Assembly (NCBI RefSeq): GCF_900090235.1
Contig: NZ_LT607750.1
Location: 5,819,001-5,883,000, forward strand
Direction: 5' to 3'
From: Micromonospora echinaurantiaca
GTDB taxonomy: Bacteria; Actinomycetota; Actinomycetes; Mycobacteriales; Micromonosporaceae
Length of the DNA stretch: 64,000 bases
A program made the translations under genes and the position numbers. Within the stretch, counting starts at the first letter, position 1. The number at the start of each line of letters is the position of its first letter. The notes below the pieces were generated by a model, which saw only the letters and a list, made by a program, of their open reading frames with translations, had not been told where the DNA came from and searched no databases. This document shows, piece after piece, positions 54,575 to 63,178 of this stretch.

Positions 54575-54606
54575 CGCGGCCCGGGTCGGGGAGGACCCGG
54601 GCCGCG
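54575..54606 (-). terminator. terminator of the ABC exporter operon
   Basis: A perfect 13-bp stem (CGCGGCCCGGGTC with its inverse) and loop GGGGAG lie 14 bases after the permease stop codon. Confidence 0.85.
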
Positions 54607-54619
54607 TCACCGCCGTACG

Positions 54620-55636
54620 TCAGGAGATGTCCCGCCGGCGCATCACCCAGAGCGCCGCGCCGAGGATCACCACCAGCCCGACGCCCAGCAGCACCGAGGA
54701 CTGCTGCCAGGTGACGTCGAAGGTCTCCGGCCGGCATTCCCCGGTGAAGGTGGCGTTGCACGCCTCCCAGTCCTCCAGGGTCACCTTCTTCTGCATCCAC
54801 GCCACCGCGTACGTGGGCAGCAGCCAGGCCTCGGCGAACCGCACCCCGGCCATGTCGAGCAGGATGGCCAGGCCGAACTGGCCGACCACCATCACCGCGA
54901 TCGCCCCGCCGAGTGCCATCGCGGTGTGCCGGCCCAGCGAGGCCAGCGCGAACCCGACGGTCGCCATGAGCAGCGCCAGCACGATGCCGCGGAGCCCGGT
55001 CAGCGCGAAGGACTGCCAGACGCCCGAGGTCACCTTCTCGGTGCTGCCCCGGTACACGGCCACCAGCCAGAACCCGCCGAACCACGCCACCGCGGCCGGC
55101 AACGCCACCGCCAGTACGCCGGTGAGCAGCGCCGCCAGCTTGGTGAGCAGCACTGTCAACCGCTTCGGCCGCCACAGCAGCAGGTTCATCATGCCGCCGG
55201 TGCTCCACTCCGCCCCGACGAACGAGGCGCCGACCACGAACCCGACCAGCGCCAGGATCGCCGCGAACGGCAACAGGGTGAAGCCGAAGCTCTCCCGGAA
55301 GTCGAAGGTGGACGGCAGGAACCACTGCGCCTCGATCGCCTCCGGCGGCGGCGGGGTGATCACCGAGCAGTCCGCCGGGAAGCGGTTGGGGTCCGCCGTA
55401 CCCTCGGTCTTCGACCGCTCGCAGGCGAGGCGTTCCTGCTCGCTCCAGCGGACCTGCTCCTGGTACTGCTGCTCGGCCTGGCGCTCGGCCTTGGCCAGCG
55501 CGGCGGCGTCGATCTTCTGGTTGCTGAAGAAGACGCCGATCATCACGGTGGCCAGCACCAGCAGGCCGAGCAGCGTCATCCAGCGGGTGAAGCGCCGCTT
55601 GGTGAGCCGGCGCAGCTCGGTACGGTAGAGACTCAC
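54620..55636 (-). CDS. ABC exporter permease (ABC-2 type)
   Basis: A 338-residue membrane protein. RFTRWMTLLGLLVLATVMIGVFF is the first helix; an extracellular loop of about 100 residues with several Cys follows (RLACERSKTEG, PADCSVI), then five more helices after FGFTLLPFAAILALVGFVVGA. GAEWSTGGMMNLLLWRPKRLTVLLTK is the coupling loop. GTG 55636 overlaps the ATPase stop codon (GTGA). The substrate is unknown. Confidence 0.88.
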   Translation of the reverse strand: MSLYRTELRRLTKRRFTRWMTLLGLLVLATVMIGVFFSNQKIDAAALAKAERQAEQQYQEQVRWSEQERLACERSKTEGTADPNRFPADCSVITPPPPEAIEAQWFLPSTFDFRESFGFTLLPFAAILALVGFVVGASFVGAEWSTGGMMNLLLWRPKRLTVLLTKLAALLTGVLAVALPAAVAWFGGFWLVAVYRGSTEKVTSGVWQSFALTGLRGIVLALLMATVGFALASLGRHTAMALGGAIAVMVVGQFGLAILLDMAGVRFAEAWLLPTYAVAWMQKKVTLEDWEACNATFTGECRPETFDVTWQQSSVLLGVGLVVILGAALWVMRRRDIS

Positions 55637-56643
55637 GCGCCCCAACCTCCTCCGGTGGCGCCGGGCTGCCCCGCCCCACCGACCTTCGTGGACTGGTCGA
55701 CCTGCCGGTGCTGGCCGGGTACCGGCGCGGTGGCGGTCAGTTCGAGGAAGACGCTCTCCAGGTCGACGGCGACCGGGGCCAGTTCGCTCACGTACAGGCC
55801 CCGCTCGGCGAGCAGCCGGGTCACCGTGGCCGGCTTGTCGACCCCGGTGAGCATCAGGTGGTCCGGGTGGCCGGTCACCCGGATCCCGGCGCCGGTGAGC
55901 GCCTCGGTGGCCATCGGCAGGTCGGTGACCGCCTCCAGCCGTACCCGCACCGCGCCGGAGGAGTGCTGCGCCAGCACCTGCTCGACCGGGCCGAAGGCCA
56001 CCCGCCGCCCCAGCGAGATGATGGTGACCGAGTCGCAGATCAGCTGGATCTCGCCGAGGATGTGGCTGGAGAGCACCACGGTCATGCCCGACTCGGCGAG
56101 GTTGCGCATCAGCGTGCGCATCTCCCGGATGCCGCCCGGGTCCAGACCGTTCGCCGGCTCGTCGAGGATCAGCAGCTTCGGATTCTTCAGCAGGGCGGAG
56201 GCGACCGCGAGCCGCTGCTTCATGCCGAGCGAGTACGTCTTGACCCGCTCGCCGGCCCGGTCGCGCAGGCCGACCAGCTCCAGCACCTCGTCGATCCGGG
56301 TGGCCGGGACGCCCCCCGCGCCGGCCAGCAGGGAGAGCGTGTCCCGGGCGGAGAAGTGCGGGAAGAACTGCGGGCTCTCCACGATGGCGCCGACCTGGCC
56401 GGCGACCGTGGGCAGCGCCGCGGGCACCTCGTGCCCGAGGATGGCCATCCGCCCGCCGTTCGGCCGGATCAGGCCGAGCAGCGTACGCAGCGTGGTGGTC
56501 TTGCCGGAGCCGTTCGGGCCCAGGAAGCCGTGCACCTGCCCCGCCTCGACGCGCATGTCGAAGCCGTCCAGGGCGTTGCGGGTGCCGCGCCGGCGACTCT
56601 TGTACGTCTTACGTAGACCTTCTATCTCCAGGACAGCTGGCAA
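55633..56643 (-). CDS. ABC exporter ATP-binding protein
   Basis: A 336-residue ATPase. Walker A LGPNGSGKTTT, Q-loop VESPQFFPHFS, signature YSLGMKQRL and Walker B LLILDEPANGLDP are present, with a C-terminal regulatory domain (VRVRLEAVTDLPMATEALTGAG). It is of the DrrA/antibiotic-exporter or bacitracin-resistance type. TTG 56643 is the only start that fits the ribosome site GGGGGAGG (7 bases upstream). It forms an operon with the permease and has a palindrome array upstream. Confidence 0.9.
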   Translation of the reverse strand: MPAVLEIEGLRKTYKSRRRGTRNALDGFDMRVEAGQVHGFLGPNGSGKTTTLRTLLGLIRPNGGRMAILGHEVPAALPTVAGQVGAIVESPQFFPHFSARDTLSLLAGAGGVPATRIDEVLELVGLRDRAGERVKTYSLGMKQRLAVASALLKNPKLLILDEPANGLDPGGIREMRTLMRNLAESGMTVVLSSHILGEIQLICDSVTIISLGRRVAFGPVEQVLAQHSSGAVRVRLEAVTDLPMATEALTGAGIRVTGHPDHLMLTGVDKPATVTRLLAERGLYVSELAPVAVDLESVFLELTATAPVPGQHRQVDQSTKVGGAGQPGATGGGWGA

Positions 56644-56658
56644 GCTGCACCTCCCCCG

Positions 56659-56722
56659 ATACGGGCGCTATGACAGCCGACACCATACGCGGTATGCAGC
56701 GCACCGCAATACCCGGTATGCA
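56659..56722. promoter_or_regulatory. array of three ATAC palindromes upstream of the ABC exporter
   Basis: ATACGGGCGCTAT (56659), ATACGCGGTATGCA (56685) and ATACCCGGTATGCA (56709) are spaced by 26 and 24 bases. The last two share ATAC-N3-GTATGCA. They lie just before the exporter gene and look like operators of a GntR/YtrA- or PadR-type repressor; no such gene is adjacent. Confidence 0.55.
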
Positions 56723-56764
56723 TCGCCGCGCCGGATGACTACCGACAGTAAGGAAACGAGTGGA

Positions 56765-57550
56765 TCAGGCGCAGATGACGCTGACCCCGGCGGCCCGGAA
56801 CGCCTCGACCACCTCCGGGTTGGCGCCGGAGTCGGTGACCAGCGTCTCCACCCGGTCCACCGGGCAGATCCGGGCGAAGGCGTGCCCGCCCAGCTTGGAC
56901 GAGTCGGCGATGATGACGACGCGCTTGGCCCGGGCGACCATGAGATTGTTCATCGCCGCCTCCCCCTCGTGGTGGGCGGCGGCGCCGAGCTGTGGGTCGA
57001 TGGCGTCCACGCCGAGCAGCGCGACGTCCAGGGTGACCTCGCGCAGCAGCGCCCCGCCGAGCGGCCCGACCAGCTCGAACGACTTCGGGCGCACCACACC
57101 GCCAGCCACCACCACCTTCATCCGGGAGCGGACCAGCAGCTCGTTGGCGATGTTCAGCGCGTTGGTGACCACGGTGAGCTGGGCGCCCTCGGCACTGGTG
57201 TTCAGGTCCGGCCGGACGGCCAGCGCGCGGGCCACCTCGGTGCTGGTGGTGCCGCCGTTCAGGCCGACCACGGTGCCCGGCGAGACCAGCGCCGCCGCGG
57301 CCGCGCCGATCCGCTGCTTCTCGGCCGAGTGCTTGGCCGTCTTGTAGCGCAGCGGCAGGTCGTAGGAGACCCCGTTGGCGACCGCGCCGCCCCGGGTCCG
57401 GGTGATCATCTGCTGCTGGGCCAGCTGGTCGAAGTCGCGCCGGATGGTGGCCTGCGAGACGTCCAACCGCTCGGCGGCCTCCTCGACGGTGACCCGCCCG
57501 CTGTCGGTCAGCATTTCGAGCAGGGCGTTCCAGCGGGCGTAGCGGTCCAC
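56765..57550 (-). CDS. DeoR/GlpR-family sugar-metabolism regulator
   Basis: A 261-residue repressor. ARWNALLEMLTDSGRVTVEEAAERLDVSQATIRRDFDQLAQQQMITRTRGGA is the DeoR helix-turn-helix signature. The C-terminal part is the phosphosugar-sensing domain (VGLNGGTTSTEVARAL, VTNALNIANELL, DAIDPQLGAAAHHEGEAAMNN). GTG 57550 follows GGAGG by 7 bases; the longer frame to 57598 runs into the operator. It is divergent from the SIS-ROK-nagA genes and probably controls them, sensing an amino-sugar phosphate. Confidence 0.92.
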   Translation of the reverse strand: MDRYARWNALLEMLTDSGRVTVEEAAERLDVSQATIRRDFDQLAQQQMITRTRGGAVANGVSYDLPLRYKTAKHSAEKQRIGAAAAALVSPGTVVGLNGGTTSTEVARALAVRPDLNTSAEGAQLTVVTNALNIANELLVRSRMKVVVAGGVVRPKSFELVGPLGGALLREVTLDVALLGVDAIDPQLGAAAHHEGEAAMNNLMVARAKRVVIIADSSKLGGHAFARICPVDRVETLVTDSGANPEVVEAFRAAGVSVICA

Positions 57551-57592
57551 CCCGGGGCCTCCAGTTACTGCGCGGTCGGTGATTGATTGCGT

Positions 57593-57606
57593 GCACACTA
57601 GTGCGC
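57593..57606. promoter_or_regulatory. operator-like palindrome, amino-sugar locus
   Basis: GCACACTAGTGCGC has the perfect 8-bp palindrome CACTAGTG at its centre and one mismatch outside. It lies between the DeoR regulator and the SIS-domain gene and is a candidate DeoR site. Confidence 0.5.
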
Positions 57607-57746
57607 GAAACTACGAGGGCGCAAAACCCTGGCCTGCTCGATCGCGCCACCGGTTGCCACGGCCCACCGGGTTCACGCAGAATGACGCGCGAAAGACGGG
57701 TCAAACGAGCCGTATTGCGCACCGTTCTCCCCTGCGAGGAGTTCTC

Positions 57747-58676
57747 ATGGCGTACGTGGACGCGGAGATTGCCAGCCAGCCCGAATGCTGGCGGGAGGCG
57801 GCGCAACTGGTGGGCACGGTCGCCGGGCACCTGCCCCGCCCCGGCGAGCGGGTCGCCGTGGTCGGTTGCGGCACGTCCTGGTTCATGGCGATGGCGTACG
57901 CGGCCCGCCGCGAGGCCGCCGGCCAGGGCGAGACCGACGCCTTCCAGGCGTCCGAGTTCCCCGCCGGCCGCCGCTACGACCGGCTCGTCGCGATCACCCG
58001 CTCCGGCACCACCACCGAGGTGCTCGAACTGCTCACCGCGCTGCGTGGGCAGGTGCCCAGCACGGTGCTGGTCGGCGACCCCGACTCCCCGGCGGTCGGG
58101 CTGGCCGACGCCGCGGTGACCATGCCCTTCGCCGACGAACGCTCGGTGGTGCAGACCCGCTTCGCGACCACCGCGCTGGCGCTGCTCCGCGCCCACCTGG
58201 GCGACAACGTCGGCACGCTGGCCGCCGACGCCGAGGTGGCGGTCCGCGCCCCGCTGCCGATCGACCCGGCCCGGATCGAGCAGGTCACCTTCCTCGGTCG
58301 CGGCTGGACGGTCGGGCTGGCCCAGGAGGCCGCGCTGAAGTGCCGCGAGGCGGCCACCTTCTGGGCCGAGGCGTACCCGGCGATGGACTACCGGCACGGC
58401 CCCATCTCGATCGCCGCGCCCGGCCGGCTGGTCTGGGCGTTCGGCGAACTGCCCGACGGGCTGGCGGAGGACGTCGCGGCCACCGGCGCCACCTTCGTGC
58501 ACAGCCGCACGCACGGCTGCCGCACCGTGCTGAGCAGCTGGGCGGCCGGTCGTACGCCGGTCGATCCGATGGCCGACCTGATCCTGGCCCAGCGGTTCGC
58601 CGTCACGCTGGCCACCAGCCGGGGCCTCGACCCGGACGCCCCGCGCCACCTGACCCGCTCCGTGGTGCTGGCGTGA
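57747..58676 (+). CDS. SIS-domain sugar isomerase/deaminase
   Basis: A 309-residue protein with two SIS domains. VVGCGTSWFMAMAYAARREAAG and AITRSGTTTEVLELLTAL form the first; VTFLGRGWTVGLAQEAALKCREAATFWAEAYPAMDYRHGPISI the second, close to the isomerase half of GlmS and to glucosamine-6-phosphate deaminases of the NagB-II/AgaS kind. No glutaminase domain is present. It probably converts glucosamine-6-phosphate to fructose-6-phosphate. AGGAG precedes ATG 57747. It starts a translationally coupled operon. Confidence 0.88.
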   Translation: MAYVDAEIASQPECWREAAQLVGTVAGHLPRPGERVAVVGCGTSWFMAMAYAARREAAGQGETDAFQASEFPAGRRYDRLVAITRSGTTTEVLELLTALRGQVPSTVLVGDPDSPAVGLADAAVTMPFADERSVVQTRFATTALALLRAHLGDNVGTLAADAEVAVRAPLPIDPARIEQVTFLGRGWTVGLAQEAALKCREAATFWAEAYPAMDYRHGPISIAAPGRLVWAFGELPDGLAEDVAATGATFVHSRTHGCRTVLSSWAAGRTPVDPMADLILAQRFAVTLATSRGLDPDAPRHLTRSVVLA

Positions 58677-59596
58677 CTTCAGCCGACGCCGTCGTCGCGC
58701 TGGACGTCGGCGGCACCGGGATGAAGTGCGCCCTGGTGGACCCGGACGGCACCGTGCTGCACACCGAACGGCACCCGACCGGCGCCGAGCGGGGTCCGGC
58801 GGCCGTGGTCGACACGGTCCTGGAGGTCGCCGAGGGGCTGGCCGGCAAGGCCCGCGCCGACGGGCGAACGCCGGTGGCCGTCGGCATCGCCGTGCCGGGG
58901 GTGGTCGACGAGGCGCGCGGGGTGGCGGTCTGGTCGGCGAACGTGGGCTTCCGGGACGTACCGCTGCGAGAGCTGGCGCAGGCGCGGCTCGGGCTGCCCG
59001 CGGCGCTCGGCCACGACGTGCGGGCCGGCGGCCTCGCCGAGGCCCGGATCGGTGCCGGCCGGGGCGCCGGGCACGTGCTCTTCGTCGCGATCGGCACCGG
59101 CATCGCCGCGGCCCACGTGGTCGACGGCGCGGCCGCGGTCGGCGCGCACGGTGCGGCCGGCGAGATCGGGCACATCCTGGTCCGCCCGGGCGGCCCCCGC
59201 TGCGGCTGCGGCCGCCCCGGCTGCCTGGAGGCGGTGGCCTCGGCGTCCGCGGTCGGCCGCCGGTACGCGGAGCTGGCCGGAGAACCGGCGACCGCGGCCG
59301 AGGTGGCGGCTCGGGCGGCGGCCGGCGAGGCGCTGGCCGGGCAGGTCTGGCGGGAGACCGTCGAGGCCCTCGCCGACGGCCTCGCCAGCGGTCAGGCGCT
59401 CTTCGACGTGGCGACCATCGTGCTCGGCGGCGGGCTGGCCCAGGCCGGTGCCCAACTGCTCGACCCGCTGCGCGCGGCGCTGCACGAACGGATGACCTTC
59501 CACCGGGAGCCGCGCCTGGTCGCGGCCGCCCTCGGCGACGAGGCCGGCTGCCTCGGCGCCGCCCTGCTCGCCCTCGACGACCTGGAGAAACGATGA
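58673..59596 (+). CDS. ROK-family sugar kinase (N-acetylglucosamine kinase-like)
   Basis: A 307-residue kinase. ATP-binding ALDVGGTGMKCALVD, catalytic-loop GHDVRAGGLAEA, GEIGHILV with the conserved His, and the zinc motif CGCGRPGCLE are all present. There is no N-terminal helix-turn-helix, so it is an enzyme and not a repressor. Context with nagA implies phosphorylation of N-acetylglucosamine or a related amino sugar. GTG 58673 overlaps the SIS stop codon. Confidence 0.9.
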   Translation: MTSADAVVALDVGGTGMKCALVDPDGTVLHTERHPTGAERGPAAVVDTVLEVAEGLAGKARADGRTPVAVGIAVPGVVDEARGVAVWSANVGFRDVPLRELAQARLGLPAALGHDVRAGGLAEARIGAGRGAGHVLFVAIGTGIAAAHVVDGAAAVGAHGAAGEIGHILVRPGGPRCGCGRPGCLEAVASASAVGRRYAELAGEPATAAEVAARAAAGEALAGQVWRETVEALADGLASGQALFDVATIVLGGGLAQAGAQLLDPLRAALHERMTFHREPRLVAAALGDEAGCLGAALLALDDLEKR

Positions 59597-60702
59597 CCGT
59601 GCGGGTCAACGGCAAGGTGGTGACCCCGACCGGCGTGATCCGGCAGGGCTGCGTGGAAATCAACGGCGACCGGATCACCGCGGTGGCCGAGTACCCCTCG
59701 GTACGTGACGGGCACTGGATCCTGCCCGGCTTCGTCGACATGCACACCCACGGCGGCGGCGGGCACACCTTCACCACCGGCGACGCCGAGCAGGCCCGGC
59801 AGGCCGCCGCGTTCCACCTGCGGCACGGCACCACCACCCTGCTGGCCAGCCTGGTCAGCTCGCCGTTCGAGCTGATGCGGTCGGCCACCGCCGCCTACCG
59901 GCCGCTGGTCACCGAGGGCGTGCTGGCCGGCATCCACTTCGAGGGGCCGTACCTCTCCGCGGCCCGCTGCGGCGCGCAGAACCCGGAGTTCCTCCGCGAC
60001 CCCTCGACGGAGGAACTGGCCGAGCTGATCGAGTTGGGCGGCGACGCGATCCGGATGGTGACGCTGGCCCCGGAGCGCGACGGCGCGCTGGAGGCGGTCA
60101 AGCTGCTCACCGCCCACCGGGTGGTCGCCGCGGTCGGCCACACCGACGCGACGTACGACGAGACCCGCGCGGCGGTGGCGGCCGGCGCGAGCGTCGGCAC
60201 CCACCTGTTCAACGGGATGCGACCGGTGCACCACCGCGAACCCGGCCCGGTGGTGGCCCTGCTGGACGCCCCGAACGTGGTCTGCGAGCTGGTCGCCGAC
60301 GGCGTGCACCTGCACGACGGCATGCTCACCTTCGCGTCCTCGGTCGCCGGCCCGGAACGCTCCGCGCTGGTCACCGACGCGATGGCCGCCGCCGGGATGC
60401 CCGACGGCGAGTACGAGCTGGGTGGCCAGGCGGTCACCGTGGCCGACGGGGTGGCCCGGCTGTCCCGCGACGGCGCGATCGCCGGCAGCACGCTCACCAT
60501 GGACGCCGCGCTGCGGCACGCCCTGGCGGCGGGCATCCCGATGGCCGACGCGGCCCGGATGGTGGCCACCACCCCGGCAAGGGCGATCGGCCTCGGCGAC
60601 CGGCTGGGCGCCCTCCAGGTCGGGCTCCGCGCCGACCTGGTGGTGCTCGACGACGACCTGAACGTGGTCCGGGTGATGCGCGGCGGCGCCTGGCAGGACT
60701 GA
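59593..60702 (+). CDS. nagA: N-acetylglucosamine-6-phosphate deacetylase
   Basis: A 369-residue amidohydrolase. LPGFVDMHTHGGGG has the metal-binding HxH, GIHFEGPYLS carries the Glu ligand, AAVGHTDATYDE and GTHLFNGMRPVHHREPG the His ligands, and LVTDAMAAAG the catalytic Asp. It removes acetate from GlcNAc-6-phosphate, feeding the SIS-domain enzyme upstream. ATG 59593 overlaps the kinase stop codon (ATGA). It is the last gene of the operon. Confidence 0.95.
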   Translation: MTVRVNGKVVTPTGVIRQGCVEINGDRITAVAEYPSVRDGHWILPGFVDMHTHGGGGHTFTTGDAEQARQAAAFHLRHGTTTLLASLVSSPFELMRSATAAYRPLVTEGVLAGIHFEGPYLSAARCGAQNPEFLRDPSTEELAELIELGGDAIRMVTLAPERDGALEAVKLLTAHRVVAAVGHTDATYDETRAAVAAGASVGTHLFNGMRPVHHREPGPVVALLDAPNVVCELVADGVHLHDGMLTFASSVAGPERSALVTDAMAAAGMPDGEYELGGQAVTVADGVARLSRDGAIAGSTLTMDAALRHALAAGIPMADAARMVATTPARAIGLGDRLGALQVGLRADLVVLDDDLNVVRVMRGGAWQD

Positions 60703-60721
60703 TGCGCGGCGGCGCGGCGGC

Positions 60722-60780
60722 GCCGCTTCCCAGCGGCGCATGGGCCAGCCGCTTCCCAGCGGCGCATGGGCCAGCCGCTG
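60722..60780. repeat. tandem 26-bp repeat after nagA
   Basis: Two exact 26-base units (60722-60747 and 60748-60773) beginning GCCGCTTCCCAGCGGCGCAT, plus a partial third. Each unit can fold as a GCCGCT/AGCGGC hairpin. The rest of the 60703-61045 interval holds the 90-bp element and nothing else recognised. Confidence 0.85.
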
Positions 60781-60843
60781 CGCCGAAAGTGCCAAAGCCG
60801 AGCCGTCGCCCTTGCTCCCGCGCGGCTGGCGCTGAGCTGCGAC

Positions 60844-60933
60844 GCCCTTTGGAGCTGATTCACCAACGACATCAGCCTGGCTGGCCGCCCGCGGTTGGCG
60901 GCTGAATCGTTTGTGACATCAGCTCCAAAGGGC
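60844..60933. repeat. 90-bp palindromic intergenic element, copy B
   Basis: It has the same 15-bp terminal inverted repeats and length as copy A (40134-40223), but inserted in reverse. Its reverse complement shares TGTCACAAACGATTCAGC and CTGATGTCGT with copy A; the centre differs. It lies between the convergent nagA and DUF4032 genes. Confidence 0.85.
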
Positions 60934-61045
60934 CCACGGGAGGTGTGCCCCGGCCGCCCCCGCGGACGCCGTGGTTCAGGCCGGCAACCGCCCAGGGAAT
61001 GCTCGCGGTGCGGCGCCGCGGGCCGAGACTCGGACCGCGGACGGG

Positions 61046-62257
61046 TCAGCCGGCGGTCGGGACCTCGACGCCGAGCACGGCCTGCTCGTCGGGGCGGTGC
61101 ACCAGCACGTCCGACAGGAACGACTGCACGGCCGGGGCCATCCCGACGTCCCGGCCGGCCCGCTCGGAGAGCAGCCACTTGTGCTCGATGATCTGCGCGA
61201 ACAGCTCCTGCGGCTCCAGCTTGCGGCGCAGGTGCGCGGGGACCGCCCGGACCACCGGCTCGAAGACCTCGGTCAGCCAACGGTGGGCGGCCTGCTGCTC
61301 GTCGGTCAGGTAGCTCTCCGCCCGGTACGCGTCCAGGTCGTTGAGCAGCCGGCGGGCCTGGTTCTCCTCGGCGTCCAGACCGGTGAGCCGGAGCAGCCGG
61401 CGGGTGTGGTAGCCGGCGTCGACCACCTTCGGCCGGATCAGGTAGCGGCCGTCGTCGATGGTGGACATGGCCACCTCGGCCACGTCGAAGCCCAGCTCGT
61501 TGAGGCGCCGGATCCGCCCCTCGATGTCGTGCCGGGCGTCCCGCTCGACCTGCTGCTCGTAGGTGATCTCGTGCCAGAGCCGCTCGTAGCGCTGCACGAC
61601 CTCCTCGCAGACCACCTCGGGGTCGATCGACTCGTGCAGCAGCCCGGCGGCCTGCAGGTCCAGCGCCTCGCCGAAGATGTTGACCCGGGCGATCTCCAGG
61701 TCCTCGCCGCGCTGGCCGTTGGAGAGCGAGTGGTGCAGCGCCCCGGTCTCGGCATCCACCAGGTACGCGGCGAACGCGCCCGCGTCCCGCCGGAACAACG
61801 TGTTGGACAGCGAGCAGTCGCCCCAGAAGAAGCCGGTCAGGTGCATCCGGACCAGCAGCGCGGCCAGCGCGTCGAGCAGCCGGCCCATCGTCTCCGGCCG
61901 GAGGGTGTGCGAGAAGAGCGCCCGGTAGGGCAGCGAGAACTGCAGGTGCCGGGTGATCAGCACGGGGTCGAGCGGCTCGCCATCGTCGCGCTGCCGGTCG
62001 GCGACGATCGCCACCGCCTCGACCGACGGGAAGTCGATCCGCTCCAGCGCGCGGAGCAGGTCGTACTCGCGCTCGGCCACCCGCTCGCCGGTTTCCTTCA
62101 CCGCGTAGACGTAGCCGCCGAGCCGGACGAAACGGACGACGTGCCGCGAGATGCCCTGCGGCAGCGCGACCAGGTGCTGGGCAGGCCACTCCTCCAGCGG
62201 GGTCGACCAGGGAAGGTCGAGCAGCGCCGGGTCGACGAGGGCCGAGGTGATCCGCAC
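61046..62257 (-). CDS. DUF4032 protein, kinase-like fold
   Basis: A 403-residue protein. VVRFVRLGGYVYAVKET supplies the beta-strand lysine and MHLTGFFWGDCSLSNTLFRRDAG then YLVDAETG correspond to the catalytic loop (GDCSLSN) and metal Asp of lipopolysaccharide-kinase-like proteins. The C-terminal part (EVVQRYERLWHEITYEQ onward) is DUF4032. The substrate is unknown. GTG 62257 lies 7 bases after CAGACT, the leaderless spacing. It is divergent from the PAP2 gene. Confidence 0.83.
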   Translation of the reverse strand: MRITSALVDPALLDLPWSTPLEEWPAQHLVALPQGISRHVVRFVRLGGYVYAVKETGERVAEREYDLLRALERIDFPSVEAVAIVADRQRDDGEPLDPVLITRHLQFSLPYRALFSHTLRPETMGRLLDALAALLVRMHLTGFFWGDCSLSNTLFRRDAGAFAAYLVDAETGALHHSLSNGQRGEDLEIARVNIFGEALDLQAAGLLHESIDPEVVCEEVVQRYERLWHEITYEQQVERDARHDIEGRIRRLNELGFDVAEVAMSTIDDGRYLIRPKVVDAGYHTRRLLRLTGLDAEENQARRLLNDLDAYRAESYLTDEQQAAHRWLTEVFEPVVRAVPAHLRRKLEPQELFAQIIEHKWLLSERAGRDVGMAPAVQSFLSDVLVHRPDEQAVLGVEVPTAG

Positions 62258-62400
62258 GGGGACAAGTCTGACGCCTCGCCCCGCCCGAGCGCTCCCCCAC
62301 GTGGCTCGGCACACAGCCACCGCCGGCCCGCGCGGACCGGCCAGGGCACCGGGCCGGGCCGGACGGGCCGGCCCGCGCGCCCGGCCGGTAGCGTGGTCGC

Positions 62401-63168
62401 GTGCGGGAGACCACGACGGTACGGCGGACGGTGCGGCTGCGACCGGTCCGCCCGGCCGGCTGGTGGTTCGACGCCGCGCTGCTGGTCGCGCTCGTCGGGC
62501 TGACCGTGGCGCTCGCCACCGACCGGCTCTTCGGAATCGACCGGGCGGTCGCCGACTGGTCGGCCGCGCACCGGCCGGCGGTCGCGCACTGGACCGCGGT
62601 GGTGCTCAACTACCTCGGTCAGGGCACGCCGTTGACGCTGATCGCGCTGGGGCTCGGGGTGCTGCTGGCGGTCCGGCTCAGATCGGTGCGGCCGGTGCTG
62701 CCGCCGGTGCTCGCGTTCGTGTTCACCTACCTGACCATCGGCCCGCTCAAGGTGTGGACGGCCCGACCGGCGCCGAGCGCCAGCGTCAAGGAACCGTTCC
62801 TGCCGCCGGAGCGGACGCTGCCGCTCTTCCAGGACGACCTGCCGGTCCGGTTCGCCCAGTCGTATCCGTCCGGGCACGTCGCCAACGCCATCGTCTGGTA
62901 CGGCGTGATCGCCCTGCTGCTCGCCCCGCTGCTGCGCGGCTACGGGCGTGCCATGCCGCCCCGGCTGGTCACCGTGATCCGGGTGGTGCCGCCGCTGGTC
63001 GTGCTCTGCACCACCACGTACCTGGGTTGGCACTGGCTGACCGACTCGGTGGCCGGGCTGCTGCTGGGCCTGCTGCTGGACCGGCTGCTGCACCGGGTGC
63101 CCTGGGACGACCTGCCGTTGCCCGGCGCGCTGCGCGCCTGGGACCGTCCGTTCACCTCCGTCACCTAA
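62401..63168 (+). CDS. PAP2-family membrane phosphatase
   Basis: A 255-residue protein with about six helices. The three active-site motifs are visible: KVWTARPAP, YPSGHVAN and TYLGWHWLTDSVAG (nucleophile His in the last). Members dephosphorylate lipid phosphates such as undecaprenyl or phosphatidic acid derivatives outside the membrane. GTG 62401 lies 6 bases after TAGCGT. The permease that follows starts 10 bases after its stop codon. Confidence 0.88.
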   Translation: MRETTTVRRTVRLRPVRPAGWWFDAALLVALVGLTVALATDRLFGIDRAVADWSAAHRPAVAHWTAVVLNYLGQGTPLTLIALGLGVLLAVRLRSVRPVLPPVLAFVFTYLTIGPLKVWTARPAPSASVKEPFLPPERTLPLFQDDLPVRFAQSYPSGHVANAIVWYGVIALLLAPLLRGYGRAMPPRLVTVIRVVPPLVVLCTTTYLGWHWLTDSVAGLLLGLLLDRLLHRVPWDDLPLPGALRAWDRPFTSVT

Positions 63169-63178
63169 CCTGCCCGAC

